A stretch of 34,650 nt of DNA from Bacillota bacterium (GTDB lineage Bacteria > Bacillota > Clostridia > DSM-8532). Shown here piece after piece: positions 1 through 8,400 of the stretch. Position numbers and translations under genes: made by a program. Numbering within the stretch: the stretch's first letter is position 1; every line of letters starts with the position of its first letter. The notes beneath the pieces are model-generated. The model did not search any database. It was not told the DNA's origin and saw only the letters and a list, made by a program, of their open reading frames with translations. The stretch covers positions 1 to 34,650 of the forward strand of contig JAEWSN010000164.1 in assembly GCA_023459915.1 (NCBI GenBank). The letters are read 5' to 3'.

Positions 1-394
1 CGTCCGGATAGTCTTCACCGGCCATCATGACACCCTGCTTCTGGGCCAGGTCGCCAACGAGGAATTCAAACTCGATGGTGACACCGGTGAGCTCGGTGAT
101 CTTCTTGATGACGGGATTGTCCTTGGAGGGTGTGGTCTTGGGGTCACGGATGAAGACCTTGAAGGTGATGGGATCGTCACGATCCGCCATGGGGGTCAGC
201 CCGGTTTCAGCATCTACTTCCACCGCGGGCTCTGCGGAGGGGTCTGCGGCTTCTGAGGAAGCAGCAGGTGCTTCGGAGGAGGCAGCGGGTGCCTCGGAGG
301 AGGGGGTGGCCGGCGTCGTGCCGCCGCATGCTGCGAAGGACATCAGCAACAGCACGGCGAGGAGGGCGCACAGGGCTCTCTTTGTCTTTTTCAT
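1..394 (-). CDS. Extracellular solute-binding lipoprotein, family 1 type (partial, 3' end outside window)
   Basis: Only the first 131 codons are present. The protein starts MKKTKRALCALLAVLLLM and has a lipobox SFAAC with the lipidated cysteine at residue 23, so it should be anchored outside the membrane. A low-complexity Ser/Glu/Ala/Pro linker follows, containing a 7-residue SSEAPAA repeat. The folded part begins around DPITFKVFIRDPKTTP, and the stretch VIKKITELTGV is typical of LplA-like family 1 binding proteins of ABC importers for oligosaccharides. The start is fixed by an AAAGGCGG ribosome site about 8 bases upstream. It lies 166 bases downstream of the YesMN-type regulators on the same strand and is a likely regulatory target of them. 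The substrate cannot be told from this fragment. Confidence 0.85.
   Translation of the reverse strand, partial: MKKTKRALCALLAVLLLMSFAACGGTTPATPSSEAPAASSEAPAASSEAADPSAEPAVEVDAETGLTPMADRDDPITFKVFIRDPKTTPSKDNPVIKKITELTGVTIEFEFLVGDLAQKQGVMMAGEDYPD
249..302 (-). repeat. 21-base tandem repeat in lipoprotein linker
   Basis: Two full 21-base copies (249-269 and 270-290) and a partial third (291-302) differ at a few third positions. They encode repeated SSEAPAA in the flexible linker after the lipid anchor, keeping the reading frame. Confidence 0.85.
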
Positions 395-463
395 GTGGAG
401 CGACCGCCTTTCTTGGATTTTTCTACATCGTAACATGTCGCCTGACGCCCCACATTCCGAAAA

Positions 464-489
464 GAACACACCGTGTTCCGAAAATCTTA
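464..489 (-). promoter_or_regulatory. Candidate hairpin and extended -10 promoter upstream of the binding lipoprotein
   Basis: On the minus strand TGG-TAAGAT (484-492) resembles an extended -10 element without a clear -35. Just downstream, GAACAC-GGT-GTGTTC (464-478) can form a 6-base-pair hairpin followed by TTTT, so it could end read-through from the regulator gene or act as an attenuator. A direct repeat TTCCGAAAA (456-464 and 476-484) flanks it. Both readings are inference. Confidence 0.35.
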
Positions 490-560
490 CCAAAGGGCGC
501 TCCAATTTTTACACAAAATGCATAAAAACTGACCCTTCCGCGGCACCCCGTCATGGCTTC

Positions 561-2081
561 CTACATCTGGCTTCGATAGGCGGTGGGGCTTTTGCCCACC
601 ATCTGGGTGAATTTCGCGATAAAGTACTTGCTCTCGGTATAGCCGACCTCTTCGGCAATCTCGTAGATGCGCTTGTCCGTCTGGAGCAGCAATTTCTTGG
701 CCTCGGTGATGCGCAGGCCATTCACATACTGTTTGAAGCTGACCCCCGTCGCCTTCTGGAACACACGGCCCAGATAATTGGCATTGACAAAAAAGCGCTC
801 CGCCACCTGCGCCAAACTCATGGGTTCCCGGAAATTGCGGTGGATGTATGCCACCACCTCTTTCCCGATGCCCATGCTGGCCATTTCATTGGTGCGCTCC
901 AGAAATTTGAAGCCGTCGTGGATGAGGTTCAACAGCATGTCCTTCCAGCGCGCGAAGGAGAAGAAATAGGGCATGTCCAGCCATTCCGGCCGTGGCAGGT
1001 AGGCCGGATCCTCATCACTTTCGGTCAGCTGCACAATTTCGTCCATCAGCATGTAGTAGATGCGGAAAATGAGTTCCTGCACCTGGGCGATGCCGGGGCG
1101 CGCCTTCTCAATCTCCCCGGCCAGCGTTCCGGCATCCTCGCAGAAGGAAGCCTCGTCGCGCACCGTCAAATGCCGCTTCATGTCCGTCAGGGCCTTGAGC
1201 CGCTGGGAGATCTCCCCCATGTGGCTGAACAGGGAGGGATGGTAGTCCAGATACGGGTCGGACGTGAAGAACAGATGGCCCAGCATTTCATCCATGTGCG
1301 CGGCATGATCCTCCCGAAAGGTCATCTCGGGATGCGCGAATATCCATTGGTCCAGCAGCACCGAGCAGACCAGCCTGTCCTGCGCGAAAGCCTGTTGCAG
1401 GGCCTCGGCAAACGCGCGGCGGCTGCCATGGGCGGCAATCACCTCTTCGGGAAGCAAAAAGGTGTGCCGGCTGCCACGGATGAGAAAGACACCCTCGGCA
1501 AACAATTCACCGCATCGGGCCAGGCTTTCGTACAGCAGCGCCTGCGGCGGCTTGGACGTATCCGCGCCGGGGGACGGCCACAGGACGCAGGTGAACAGCA
1601 GGTACTGACGCAGCGGTTCACGATCCGCGTGTTCCCCGGCGTACAGTCGGTGCAGCAGCTTCACCTGCGCGCGAAGGGTGCCGCGCTCCTCCTCCTCCTG
1701 CTTCTCCTCAAGGGTGTGATGCAGCTCCTGCAGCAACGGAATCAGCTCGTCCTCGTCCACCGGCTTGTTCAGATAGGCCTTGACCCCATACTTCATGGCC
1801 TGCTTGGCATAGGAGAAATCACTGAATCCGCTGAGCATGACCACCAGGGTCTCCGCGTGCGGGCCCTCCCGCAGATGGCACAGGAATTCCAGCCCATCCA
1901 TCAGCGGCATGCAGACATCGAGCAGGATGAGATCCGGTTTGACCCGCTCCACCTTCTCGAGGGCTTCCCGGCCGTTGGACGCCGTGTCCACCACGGTGAA
2001 GCCATGTTGCTCGAACGGCACCGCCTTGGGCAGATAATCGCGGATGCTCTTTTCATCGTCGATCAGCAGGATTCTATACAC
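561..2081 (-). CDS. YesN-like response regulator with AraC DNA-binding domain
   Basis: 506 residues. The N-terminal receiver domain (about 1-120) has the acidic pair D8-D9, phosphoacceptor D55 in LILLDVCMP, S84 and K106 (YLNKP). The last 100 residues are an AraC-type double helix-turn-helix (SLAQVAERFFVNANYLGRVF and the IYEIAEEVGYTESKYFIAKF half). The middle, about 270 residues, is the variable region usual in YesN proteins and is not assigned. I chose the GTG at 2081 because GGAGG lies 7 bases upstream and the receiver fold begins there. The open frame runs further upstream only as a shadow of the kinase gene. The 19-base overlap with the kinase suggests coupled translation. It probably activates a nearby sugar-transport gene, perhaps the lipoprotein downstream. 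Confidence 0.93.
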   Translation of the reverse strand: MYRILLIDDEKSIRDYLPKAVPFEQHGFTVVDTASNGREALEKVERVKPDLILLDVCMPLMDGLEFLCHLREGPHAETLVVMLSGFSDFSYAKQAMKYGVKAYLNKPVDEDELIPLLQELHHTLEEKQEEEERGTLRAQVKLLHRLYAGEHADREPLRQYLLFTCVLWPSPGADTSKPPQALLYESLARCGELFAEGVFLIRGSRHTFLLPEEVIAAHGSRRAFAEALQQAFAQDRLVCSVLLDQWIFAHPEMTFREDHAAHMDEMLGHLFFTSDPYLDYHPSLFSHMGEISQRLKALTDMKRHLTVRDEASFCEDAGTLAGEIEKARPGIAQVQELIFRIYYMLMDEIVQLTESDEDPAYLPRPEWLDMPYFFSFARWKDMLLNLIHDGFKFLERTNEMASMGIGKEVVAYIHRNFREPMSLAQVAERFFVNANYLGRVFQKATGVSFKQYVNGLRITEAKKLLLQTDKRIYEIAEEVGYTESKYFIAKFTQMVGKSPTAYRSQM

Positions 2082-3943
2082 GCAAACTCCTCCCTGGTGT
2101 GGCGGACCGGAACCGTGATGGTGAACAGGGTTCCCTCGCCGACCCGGCTGGTCACCCCAAAGGAAAACTCCTTCCCGTAGTACAGCAAAAGCCGCTGGTA
2201 GACATTGTACAGCCCCACGCTGCCGGTCAGCTTCGCGCCGCCCGAAAGCATGTGCTGGAGTTTCCGCAGCCGATCCGGCTCCAGTCCGCCGCCGTTGTCG
2301 GACACCGTGATCAGCAGACGATCCCCGTCCACCCGCGCGCCAATCTCCACGCGTCGGATGCCGGTCACGTCCTTCACGCCATGCACACACGCGTTCTCCA
2401 CCAGCGGTTGGATGATGAGCTTGGGCAGCAGGCACTCATTGGCCTGTTCCCCCACGGTCAGCACATGCTCAAACTCATCCTCGAACCGGTATTTCTGGAT
2501 GTGCAGGAACTCGTCCAGGAACCGCAAATCGTCCTTGAGCGGAATGATGTCGTCCTCCCAGACAATGAGGTGGCGGAACATCCGAGACATGTACTTGAGC
2601 ATGCGCGCCGTCTCGGTTTCATTGCGCACCACGGACTTGAGCCGGATGCATTCGAGCGCGTTGAACATGAAATGCGGATTGACCTGGCTTTGCAGCGCGG
2701 ACAACTTTGCCTGCACCGTTTCCCGCTCCATTTGCGCCTCGACGAGCTGGGCGCGGTATTTCTCCTCGATGAGCGCCTGCAGCTGGGCGCTCATGGCGTT
2801 CATGGATTCCGACAGCTCGCCGATTTCGTCCCTGCCCATGCTCTCCACGTCGATCTGCGCAAAATGGCCGGTGGCAATCTGCTTGGACAGATGCACCACG
2901 CGCCGGGTGCGGCGGGTGATGTTGCCGGTGATGAGCAGCAGAATCAGCACCGCGATGAGGATGCTGCCGAACGCGATGACCACGGTTTTCTCACGGGTGC
3001 GGCTGAACTCCTCCGCGATGACATTGGTGTCGTAAAAGCCCACGAGCTCGAGCGGCATGTCCGCGAGCGGCTTGCGCAGGGCGACAATGCCGGTGGGCAT
3101 GTTGTCCTCGCGAAAATGGTCAAAGGGGCCAAACTCGCTGTACGAACCCGTGGAAACCAGAATGCGCCCGTCCGGATCCACCAGCATCAGGCGCTCGAAC
3201 ATGTCGCTGTCACGCAGCATGGAGGCGATGTAGGTCAGTTCCAAATCCAGGCGGATGGCCTTTTCGTAGGACTGATATTGCGGATAGAACGTCAGGGGCC
3301 GGATGATGCTGACACTGCGGTCATAGGAGGTCCGCAGCAAGGGTGTCTCGAGCGCCACACGCAGGAAGGGCCCGTGCGATTCCCCGGAGATGGGGTAAAT
3401 GGCATGGGATTGGAGGCTTTCCCCGAGTGTTTCATTGTCCACATCCGCGACCCGCCGCACCAGCGCGCCGTTGAATACCGTGGGATTGTTCGTGTAGAGC
3501 GTGAGCCTTCGCACCTGCCCGTTGTAGGAAAGATCCGTGACCATGGGATCCTTCATCTGCTCCTGGTACGCAATCAGAAAATCGATGTCCTTGTGGTATT
3601 CCCGATTCAGAAAGCCATACAGCTGTTCGTTTGTCCGGAAGCGGTTCACCAGCGTCATGGCCGCGGACAGCGTGCCATTGACGCGCGACGCCTTCTCATT
3701 GAGCGACTGGGTGAGCCGGCGCATCATGTCCTTCTGGATATTGTCTTCCGTTTCCTTGAAAAAGAAGGCATTCTGTATGAACAACGGCAGAATGACACTG
3801 CCGACAAACAGCAGAATCATCTTCTGGGAAATGGATAGGTTGCTCAGCATCTGCAGGGGCTTGCTTTTGCGTACGGGAAGCTTTTCCGCCGCATTGCGCC
3901 TGCCCGCGGGCCGGCCCGCACGCACAGGGTTGGTCTTGTCCAC
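2063..3943 (-). CDS. YesM-like membrane sensor histidine kinase
   Basis: 626 residues from the chosen start. Order: transmembrane helix near 40-60 (MILLFVGSVILPLFI), an extracellular sensor region of about 250 residues, a second helix (VVIAFGSILIAVLILLL), a HAMP linker (RDEIGELSESMNAM), a His_kinase box with the phosphorylated H424 in NPHFMFNALE, and an HATPase domain with VENACVHG, DNGGG and GSVGLYNVYQRL. This is the HPK8 (YesM/LytS-like) layout. The GTG at 3943 has GGCGGAG 8 bases upstream. An ATG at 3850 (MLSNLSISQK) is a possible alternative, and a longer open frame to 4033 would begin at the predicted transcription start. It senses an external signal, likely a sugar or its binding protein, and phosphorylates the overlapping regulator. 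Confidence 0.92.
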   Translation of the reverse strand: MDKTNPVRAGRPAGRRNAAEKLPVRKSKPLQMLSNLSISQKMILLFVGSVILPLFIQNAFFFKETEDNIQKDMMRRLTQSLNEKASRVNGTLSAAMTLVNRFRTNEQLYGFLNREYHKDIDFLIAYQEQMKDPMVTDLSYNGQVRRLTLYTNNPTVFNGALVRRVADVDNETLGESLQSHAIYPISGESHGPFLRVALETPLLRTSYDRSVSIIRPLTFYPQYQSYEKAIRLDLELTYIASMLRDSDMFERLMLVDPDGRILVSTGSYSEFGPFDHFREDNMPTGIVALRKPLADMPLELVGFYDTNVIAEEFSRTREKTVVIAFGSILIAVLILLLITGNITRRTRRVVHLSKQIATGHFAQIDVESMGRDEIGELSESMNAMSAQLQALIEEKYRAQLVEAQMERETVQAKLSALQSQVNPHFMFNALECIRLKSVVRNETETARMLKYMSRMFRHLIVWEDDIIPLKDDLRFLDEFLHIQKYRFEDEFEHVLTVGEQANECLLPKLIIQPLVENACVHGVKDVTGIRRVEIGARVDGDRLLITVSDNGGGLEPDRLRKLQHMLSGGAKLTGSVGLYNVYQRLLLYYGKEFSFGVTSRVGEGTLFTITVPVRHTREEFACIESC

Positions 3944-4041
3944 CGATAGCACTCCGCCGCCAGCCGTCCACCGGGACGGCGCATCCGGTTCCCCGGTGGT
4001 CAGCCGGTGTTGTTGGGCTGCCCTGGGAACCATACCTTTTC

Positions 4042-4050
4042 ATCTTATCA
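4042..4050 (-). promoter_or_regulatory. Candidate extended -10 promoter for the kinase-regulator genes
   Basis: Minus strand reads TGA-TAAGAT, an extended -10 form, about 100 bases before the kinase start. No good -35 is present; a TGGACT-like hexamer lies in the adjacent tandem repeat. Prediction only. Confidence 0.35.
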
Positions 4051-4056
4051 TGAAAG

Positions 4057-4170
4057 GCGTCAGGCAGTCCACGTCATCGTCCGGCTGCCTGTGGCGCGGC
4101 AGATGCGTCAGGCAGTCCACGTCATCGTCCGGCTGGCTTGTGGCACGGCAGATGCGTCAGGCAGTCCACG
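4057..4170. repeat. 48/49-base tandem repeat between oppF and the sensor kinase
   Basis: Copies begin with GCGTCAGGCAGTCCACG at 4057, 4105 and 4154. The first two are full and nearly identical (one-base length difference and a few substitutions); the third is a 17-base partial copy that includes the oppF stop codon at 4157-4159. The array therefore looks like a duplication of the end of oppF plus flanking DNA. It lies directly upstream of the predicted kinase -10. Confidence 0.9.
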
Positions 4171-5086
4171 CGGCATATTCCTCCGGTGTGGCCAGCAGGT
4201 AATGCTGGCCGCCCACATGCCGCTGCTCGCCCTTGTGGTAATCCACCCCCGCTTCCCGCCAGTCATAGGAAACCGAGACGCGATGGCGCTCCGCCAGCGG
4301 ATCCGGCTGCGGAATGGCCGAGAGCAGGGACTTGGTGTACGGATGCAGCGGCCGGTTGAAGATCTCTTCGGTGGTGCCCGTTTCCACCAGATGTCCCAGA
4401 TGCAGCACGCCGATGCGGTCGGAGATGTACTTGACCATCGACAGGTCGTGCGCGATGAACAGATACGCCGTGTTGGTGCGTGTCTGGATCTCCTTCATCA
4501 GGTTCACCACCTGCGCCTGGATGGACACGTCGAGCGCGCTGATGGCCTCGTCCGCGATGATGAGGCTGGGGTTGAGAATGAGCGCGCGCGCGATGCCGAT
4601 GCGCTGCCGCTGGCCGCCGGAAAACTGATGCGGGTACCGGTTGGCGTGCTCGTGGGACAGGCCCACCAGATCGAGCAGCTCATAGACCTTGTCGCGCCGT
4701 TGGTCGGGCGAGGTGGCCATGCCATGGATGTCCAGCCCCTGCGCGATGATGTCGAGCACCTTCTTGCGCGGGTTCAGGCTTGCCATGGGGTCCTGGAAAA
4801 TCATCTGCATGCGGGTTCGCAGGTGTTGGGTGTCCTGTTCGGTCAGCTTGCCGGAAATACACTTCCCATCGAACACCACTTCCCCGGCGGTGGGCTCGTA
4901 CAGCCGGATGATGGACCGCCCGATGGTGGATTTGCCGCTGCCGGATTCACCGACCAACCCGTAGGTTTCACCCGGATAAATGTCAAAGCTCACGCCATCC
5001 ACCGCCTTGACGGTGAACCGGCGGTTGATGCGGAAATGTTGTTTGAGGTTGCGTACGGAAAGCAACGGTTGGTCAGTGCGCTTCAT
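4157..5086 (-). CDS. oppF: Oligopeptide ABC transporter ATP-binding protein OppF
   Basis: 309 residues. Walker A GESGSGKST, signature FSGGQRQRIG, Walker B LIIADEA followed by ISALDVS, and the C-terminal oligopeptide-permease extension (HPYTKSLLSAIPQPDP). It hydrolyses ATP to drive peptide uptake with OppD. AGGGAGG lies 6 bases before the ATG, and the gene overlaps oppD by 14 bases. The switch after Walker B is DEAISALD rather than the more common DEPVSALD; the catalytic glutamate is kept. It is the last gene of the opp operon, and its final codons belong to the 48-base tandem repeat. Confidence 0.95.
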   Translation of the reverse strand: MKRTDQPLLSVRNLKQHFRINRRFTVKAVDGVSFDIYPGETYGLVGESGSGKSTIGRSIIRLYEPTAGEVVFDGKCISGKLTEQDTQHLRTRMQMIFQDPMASLNPRKKVLDIIAQGLDIHGMATSPDQRRDKVYELLDLVGLSHEHANRYPHQFSGGQRQRIGIARALILNPSLIIADEAISALDVSIQAQVVNLMKEIQTRTNTAYLFIAHDLSMVKYISDRIGVLHLGHLVETGTTEEIFNRPLHPYTKSLLSAIPQPDPLAERHRVSVSYDWREAGVDYHKGEQRHVGGQHYLLATPEEYAAWTA

Positions 5087-6152
5087 GGCCGGCCTCCCTT
5101 CTCATTTGCGCGATGCGCTGGCGCAGCCCCTCCGGCATGTCGAGCCGGGGTGCGTTTTCGTGAAGCAGCCAGGTCGCCGCCCAGTGTGTGTCCGTGACAC
5201 GGAACATCGGCGGCTCCTGCCGGAAGTCGATCTTCAGCGCATGGGGATTGCGGGGCGCGAACGCGTCGCCCTTGGGGGGATACAGCAGGTTCGGCGGACT
5301 GCCGGGGATGGTGTAGAGCTTGTCCTTGCTGCTGTTGAGATCCGGCATGGCGGACAGCAATCCCCAGGTGTAGGGATGGCGCGGATCGTAGAAGACTTCC
5401 TCCGTGGTGCCGCGTTCCACCACCTTGCCGGCATACATGACCTCGACAAAATCCGCCACCTTGGCCACCACGCCGAGATCGTGCGTGATGTAGATGACCG
5501 AAATACCGGTACGCTTCTGGATGTCCTTGATCAGCTCCAGAATCTTGGCTTGGATGGTGACATCGAGCGCCGTGGTGGGCTCGTCGCAGATCAGGAGATC
5601 CGGATCACAGGCCAGCGCGATGGCGATGACCACCCGCTGGCGCATGCCGCCGGACAGCTGGTGGGGATAGTTGCGCATCCGTTTTTCGGGATCCGTGATG
5701 CCCACCAGCTCCAGCAGACGGATGGCCTTTTCCCTGGCCTTGGCCTTGGGGAGGTGGTCGTGATGGATCATGCCCTCCATCAGCTGGGCCCCGATGCTCA
5801 TGGTGGGGTTGAGCGAAGTCATGGGATCCTGGAACACCATGGCGATGCGCTTGCCGTTGATCTGCTGGCGCATCTGCTTTTTGGAAAACGTCAGCAGGTC
5901 ATGGGTCACTTCCTGCCCATCCTGCTCGTGGGTGAAAAGGACCTTTCCCGAATTGATGCGGCCATTGCCGCTCAGAATGCCCATCACAGCCTTGACGGTC
6001 ACGGACTTGCCGCTGCCGCTCTCCCCCACGATGGCCACGGTTTCGCCCCTGTGCAGCGTGAAATTCACCCCGCGGATGACATGGGCCTCGCCGGCGGAGG
6101 TCTGGAAGCTGATGGACAAATCTTCAATTTTCAGAATTGGTTGGTTCTCCAT
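5073..6152 (-). CDS. oppD: Oligopeptide ABC transporter ATP-binding protein OppD
   Basis: 359 residues. Walker A GESGSGKSV, signature LSGGMRQRVV, Walker B LLICDEPTTALD, H-loop YITHDLGVVAK. The C-terminal part (HPYTWGLLSAMPDL, then a segment with PGSPPNLLYPPKGDAF) is the oligo_HPY domain of peptide importers, although the usual iron-sulfur-type cysteine cluster is not obvious. It sits 10 bases after oppC and overlaps oppF, as expected for a co-translated ATPase pair in the cytoplasm. Confidence 0.95.
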   Translation of the reverse strand: MENQPILKIEDLSISFQTSAGEAHVIRGVNFTLHRGETVAIVGESGSGKSVTVKAVMGILSGNGRINSGKVLFTHEQDGQEVTHDLLTFSKKQMRQQINGKRIAMVFQDPMTSLNPTMSIGAQLMEGMIHHDHLPKAKAREKAIRLLELVGITDPEKRMRNYPHQLSGGMRQRVVIAIALACDPDLLICDEPTTALDVTIQAKILELIKDIQKRTGISVIYITHDLGVVAKVADFVEVMYAGKVVERGTTEEVFYDPRHPYTWGLLSAMPDLNSSKDKLYTIPGSPPNLLYPPKGDAFAPRNPHALKIDFRQEPPMFRVTDTHWAATWLLHENAPRLDMPEGLRQRIAQMRREAGHEAH

Positions 6153-6162
6153 AAGCCTCCTC

Positions 6163-7218
6163 CTACATCTCTTTCATTTTCGGATCAAAGGCGTCACGCA
6201 GGCCGTCGGCCATCAGGTTGAAGCTGAGCATGACCACTGCCAGCACCAGCACCGGCGCCACCGTCATGTAGGGGTGCGTGGTGATGGATTTGAACGCGTC
6301 GCTGATGAGCGACCCGAGTGACGCCAGCGGCGCGGGCACGCCCAGGCCGATGAACGCGAGGAACGCCTCGGTGAAGATGGCATTGGGAATGGAAAACATG
6401 GACATGACAATGAGCTGGCCGAAAATGTTCGGCAGGATTTCCTTGAAGATGATGAACAGGTGGCGGGCGCCCAGGGTTCTGGCCGCAAGCACGAACTCCT
6501 GCTCCTTGAGCTTGAGCACCTGGGCCCGGGCGATGCGGCTCATGCCTATCCACCCGGTAATCGCCAGCGCCATCGTGATGGTCACCAGCCCCGGCTTGAA
6601 CACCAGGATGAGCAGGGTGACGATGACCAGCGTGGGAATGCCGTTGAGGATTTCCACAAACCGCTGCATCACCATGTCCACCCGGCCACCGAAATAACCG
6701 GAAATCAGCCCGTAGATCATGCCGAAGCACATGTCCACCAGCACGGCGACCAGCGCGATGTACAGCGAGATGCGCGTGCCGGTCCAGGTGCGGGTGAAGA
6801 TGTCGCGGCCCAGCACGTCGGTGCCGAACCAGTAATAGGTTTCCTCCAGCCCGGTCGGTTCGCCATCCTCGTCCGGCAGATACTTGTTCTGCAGCAGCGC
6901 GCCGGTGGAGGTCTGGATCCGCTCGGAACCGTCGAATATGCCAATGCCCTCGAGTCCCGGCACCCGCGGGGCCAGGTTCTGGTGGGCGATGATTTGCGAA
7001 TCATAGGTGTGCGGGGTGAGGTTCGGCCCGATGATGGCCATCGCCAGCACCAGCAGGATGAACACGCCGCCCGCCAGCGCGCCCTTGTTGCGCGCGAACC
7101 GGGACAGGATGTCCCGCCAATAGGATTGTGTCTCGTAAACCGCGTCCACCTGGGACAGGTTTTCCGCGCCTACCGGCTCAAAATCGTCCGGGGCGAATGC
7201 CGTCATCTCAGGCTTCAT
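6163..7218 (-). CDS. oppC: Oligopeptide ABC transporter permease OppC
   Basis: 351 residues. An N-terminal cytoplasmic stretch (SYWRDILSRFARNKGALAG) leads into the first membrane helix. A large external loop with YYWFGTDVLGRDIF follows, then the BPD_transp_1 region with the EAA-type contact loop (AARTLGARHLFIIFKEILPNI) and further helices. It forms the membrane pore with OppB. The ATG at 7218 has AAGGAGG 6 bases upstream and overlaps the oppB stop by 11 bases; the longer open frame upstream is a shadow of oppB. Confidence 0.95.
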   Translation of the reverse strand: MKPEMTAFAPDDFEPVGAENLSQVDAVYETQSYWRDILSRFARNKGALAGGVFILLVLAMAIIGPNLTPHTYDSQIIAHQNLAPRVPGLEGIGIFDGSERIQTSTGALLQNKYLPDEDGEPTGLEETYYWFGTDVLGRDIFTRTWTGTRISLYIALVAVLVDMCFGMIYGLISGYFGGRVDMVMQRFVEILNGIPTLVIVTLLILVFKPGLVTITMALAITGWIGMSRIARAQVLKLKEQEFVLAARTLGARHLFIIFKEILPNIFGQLIVMSMFSIPNAIFTEAFLAFIGLGVPAPLASLGSLISDAFKSITTHPYMTVAPVLVLAVVMLSFNLMADGLRDAFDPKMKEM

Positions 7219-8152
7219 GCGCGTCCTCCTTTGCCAGACGGATTCTGGGGTCGATGACCCCGTACAGGATGTCCACCACCAGCATGATGCCGATGTACAT
7301 GGCGCTGTAGATGAAGGTGAGCGCCACCACCACATTGTAGTCGTTGGATTGGATGGCCGCGATGAGCAGGCTGCCGATGCCCGGAATGGAAAACAGCTTC
7401 TCAATGACCAGGCTGCCCGTCATCAGACCCACCACCAAAGGCGCGAGCACCGTGATGACCGGAATGAGCGCATTGCGCAGCGCGTGACGGAAAATCAGCT
7501 TGCCGCCGCCGATGCCCTTGCTCTCGGCCAGCAGCATGTAGTCCGAGCCCAGCACCTCGAGCATTTCCGTGCGGGTGAACCGGGCCACCGTGGCAATGGT
7601 GAACATGCACAGCGAAATGGTGGGCAGCACCGACGAGTAGACGGGCGCATCCGCCTGGAACAGCAGCGGAAACCATTTGAGCCGGAACCCGAGGGAATAG
7701 ATGAGGCCCATGGCGAAAACGTACGAGGGCAGGCTGACACCCAGCACCGAAATGATGGTGGTCAGCGTGTCATAGATGGTGTTGTGCTTCAGGGCGGCGA
7801 CAATGCCCAAAATCAGCCCGATGAGCGTGCCGATGAGAATGGCCTGTCCGCCGAGCCGCAGGGAGATGGGCAGGCGGCTTTCGAGCAGGGTGGTGATGGG
7901 GGTGTTCTTGGAGATGTTGTAGGAAACCCCGAAGTCTCCCGTGAGCATGGATTTCACATAGGTGACAAACCGCACCGGCAAGGGCTGGTCCAGTCCATAC
8001 TTGGCCTGGATGACCGCGCGCTGGGCGTCTGTCAGCTTTTCGTCATTGAAGGGCGAACCGGGCATGAACTCAAGCATCAGGAACAGCACCAGCAATATGG
8101 CCAGCAGCGTGACGATGGAAATCAGGACTCGTTTGGCGATGTATTTCTTCAC
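7208..8152 (-). CDS. oppB: Oligopeptide ABC transporter permease OppB
   Basis: 314 residues with about six membrane helices. The N-terminus KKYIAKRVLISIVTLLAILLV and the motif LDQPLPVRFVTYVKSMLTGD are hallmarks of OppB/DppB. An EAA loop (LAESKGIGGGKLIFRHALRNALIPV) contacts the ATPases. I chose the GTG at 8152 because AAGGAG lies 8 bases upstream and residue 2 then starts the usual OppB N-terminus. An ATG at 8191 lies inside a strong hairpin and is unlikely. Confidence 0.94.
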   Translation of the reverse strand: MKKYIAKRVLISIVTLLAILLVLFLMLEFMPGSPFNDEKLTDAQRAVIQAKYGLDQPLPVRFVTYVKSMLTGDFGVSYNISKNTPITTLLESRLPISLRLGGQAILIGTLIGLILGIVAALKHNTIYDTLTTIISVLGVSLPSYVFAMGLIYSLGFRLKWFPLLFQADAPVYSSVLPTISLCMFTIATVARFTRTEMLEVLGSDYMLLAESKGIGGGKLIFRHALRNALIPVITVLAPLVVGLMTGSLVIEKLFSIPGIGSLLIAAIQSNDYNVVVALTFIYSAMYIGIMLVVDILYGVIDPRIRLAKEDAHEA

Positions 8153-8175
8153 AGGCCTCGCTCCTTGTTCATCCT

Positions 8176-8196
8176 CCGGATTGCAAGGCAATCCGG
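8176..8196 (-). promoter_or_regulatory. Perfect 9-bp hairpin just before the oppB ribosome site
   Basis: CCGGATTGC (8176-8184) pairs with GCAATCCGG (8188-8196) across a 3-base loop. It lies about 24 bases upstream of the oppB start, with no U-tract after it. It probably protects the oppA transcript end or lowers oppB expression relative to oppA. Confidence 0.6.
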
Positions 8197-8262
8197 GGTC
8201 TTGCCGGTGACCCGACCGGGATCATGAAGGGGTTGTGCAGGGTTCTCAAGTCGGAACAGGAA

Positions 8263-8302
8263 GTGGCGCTGCCACGGGTGTTTCCACATATGACAGCGCC
8301 AC
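8263..8302 (-). promoter_or_regulatory. Long-loop hairpin in the oppA-oppB gap
   Basis: GTGGCGCTG (8263-8271) and CAGCGCCAC (8294-8302) are a perfect 9-base inverted repeat with a 22-base loop. It lies 98 bases after the oppA stop. There is no U-tract, so an mRNA-stability or processing role is more likely than termination. Confidence 0.5.
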
Positions 8303-8400
8303 GGTTCCGTACAATGGTGCTTTGATGGGCCGTCAACGGCCAGGACCGGTCATGCGCAAGGAGGTCTCCCCGCGCAGCCGGATTTGCCCGTATTACGGAA

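Noticed and set aside
27..2180. Long plus-strand open frame opposite the regulator gene
   Set aside because: It is antisense to the response regulator and lipoprotein, has no ribosome site, and its protein is low-complexity His/Gln/Arg-rich, as expected for a shadow in GC-rich DNA. The same applies to the long plus frames at 8446-10521, 10646-12973 and 13612-16503.
8191..8191. ATG at 8191 as oppB start
   Set aside because: It lies within the perfect hairpin 8176-8196, lacks a ribosome site, and would add 13 residues not seen in OppB; the GTG at 8152 has AAGGAG at good spacing.
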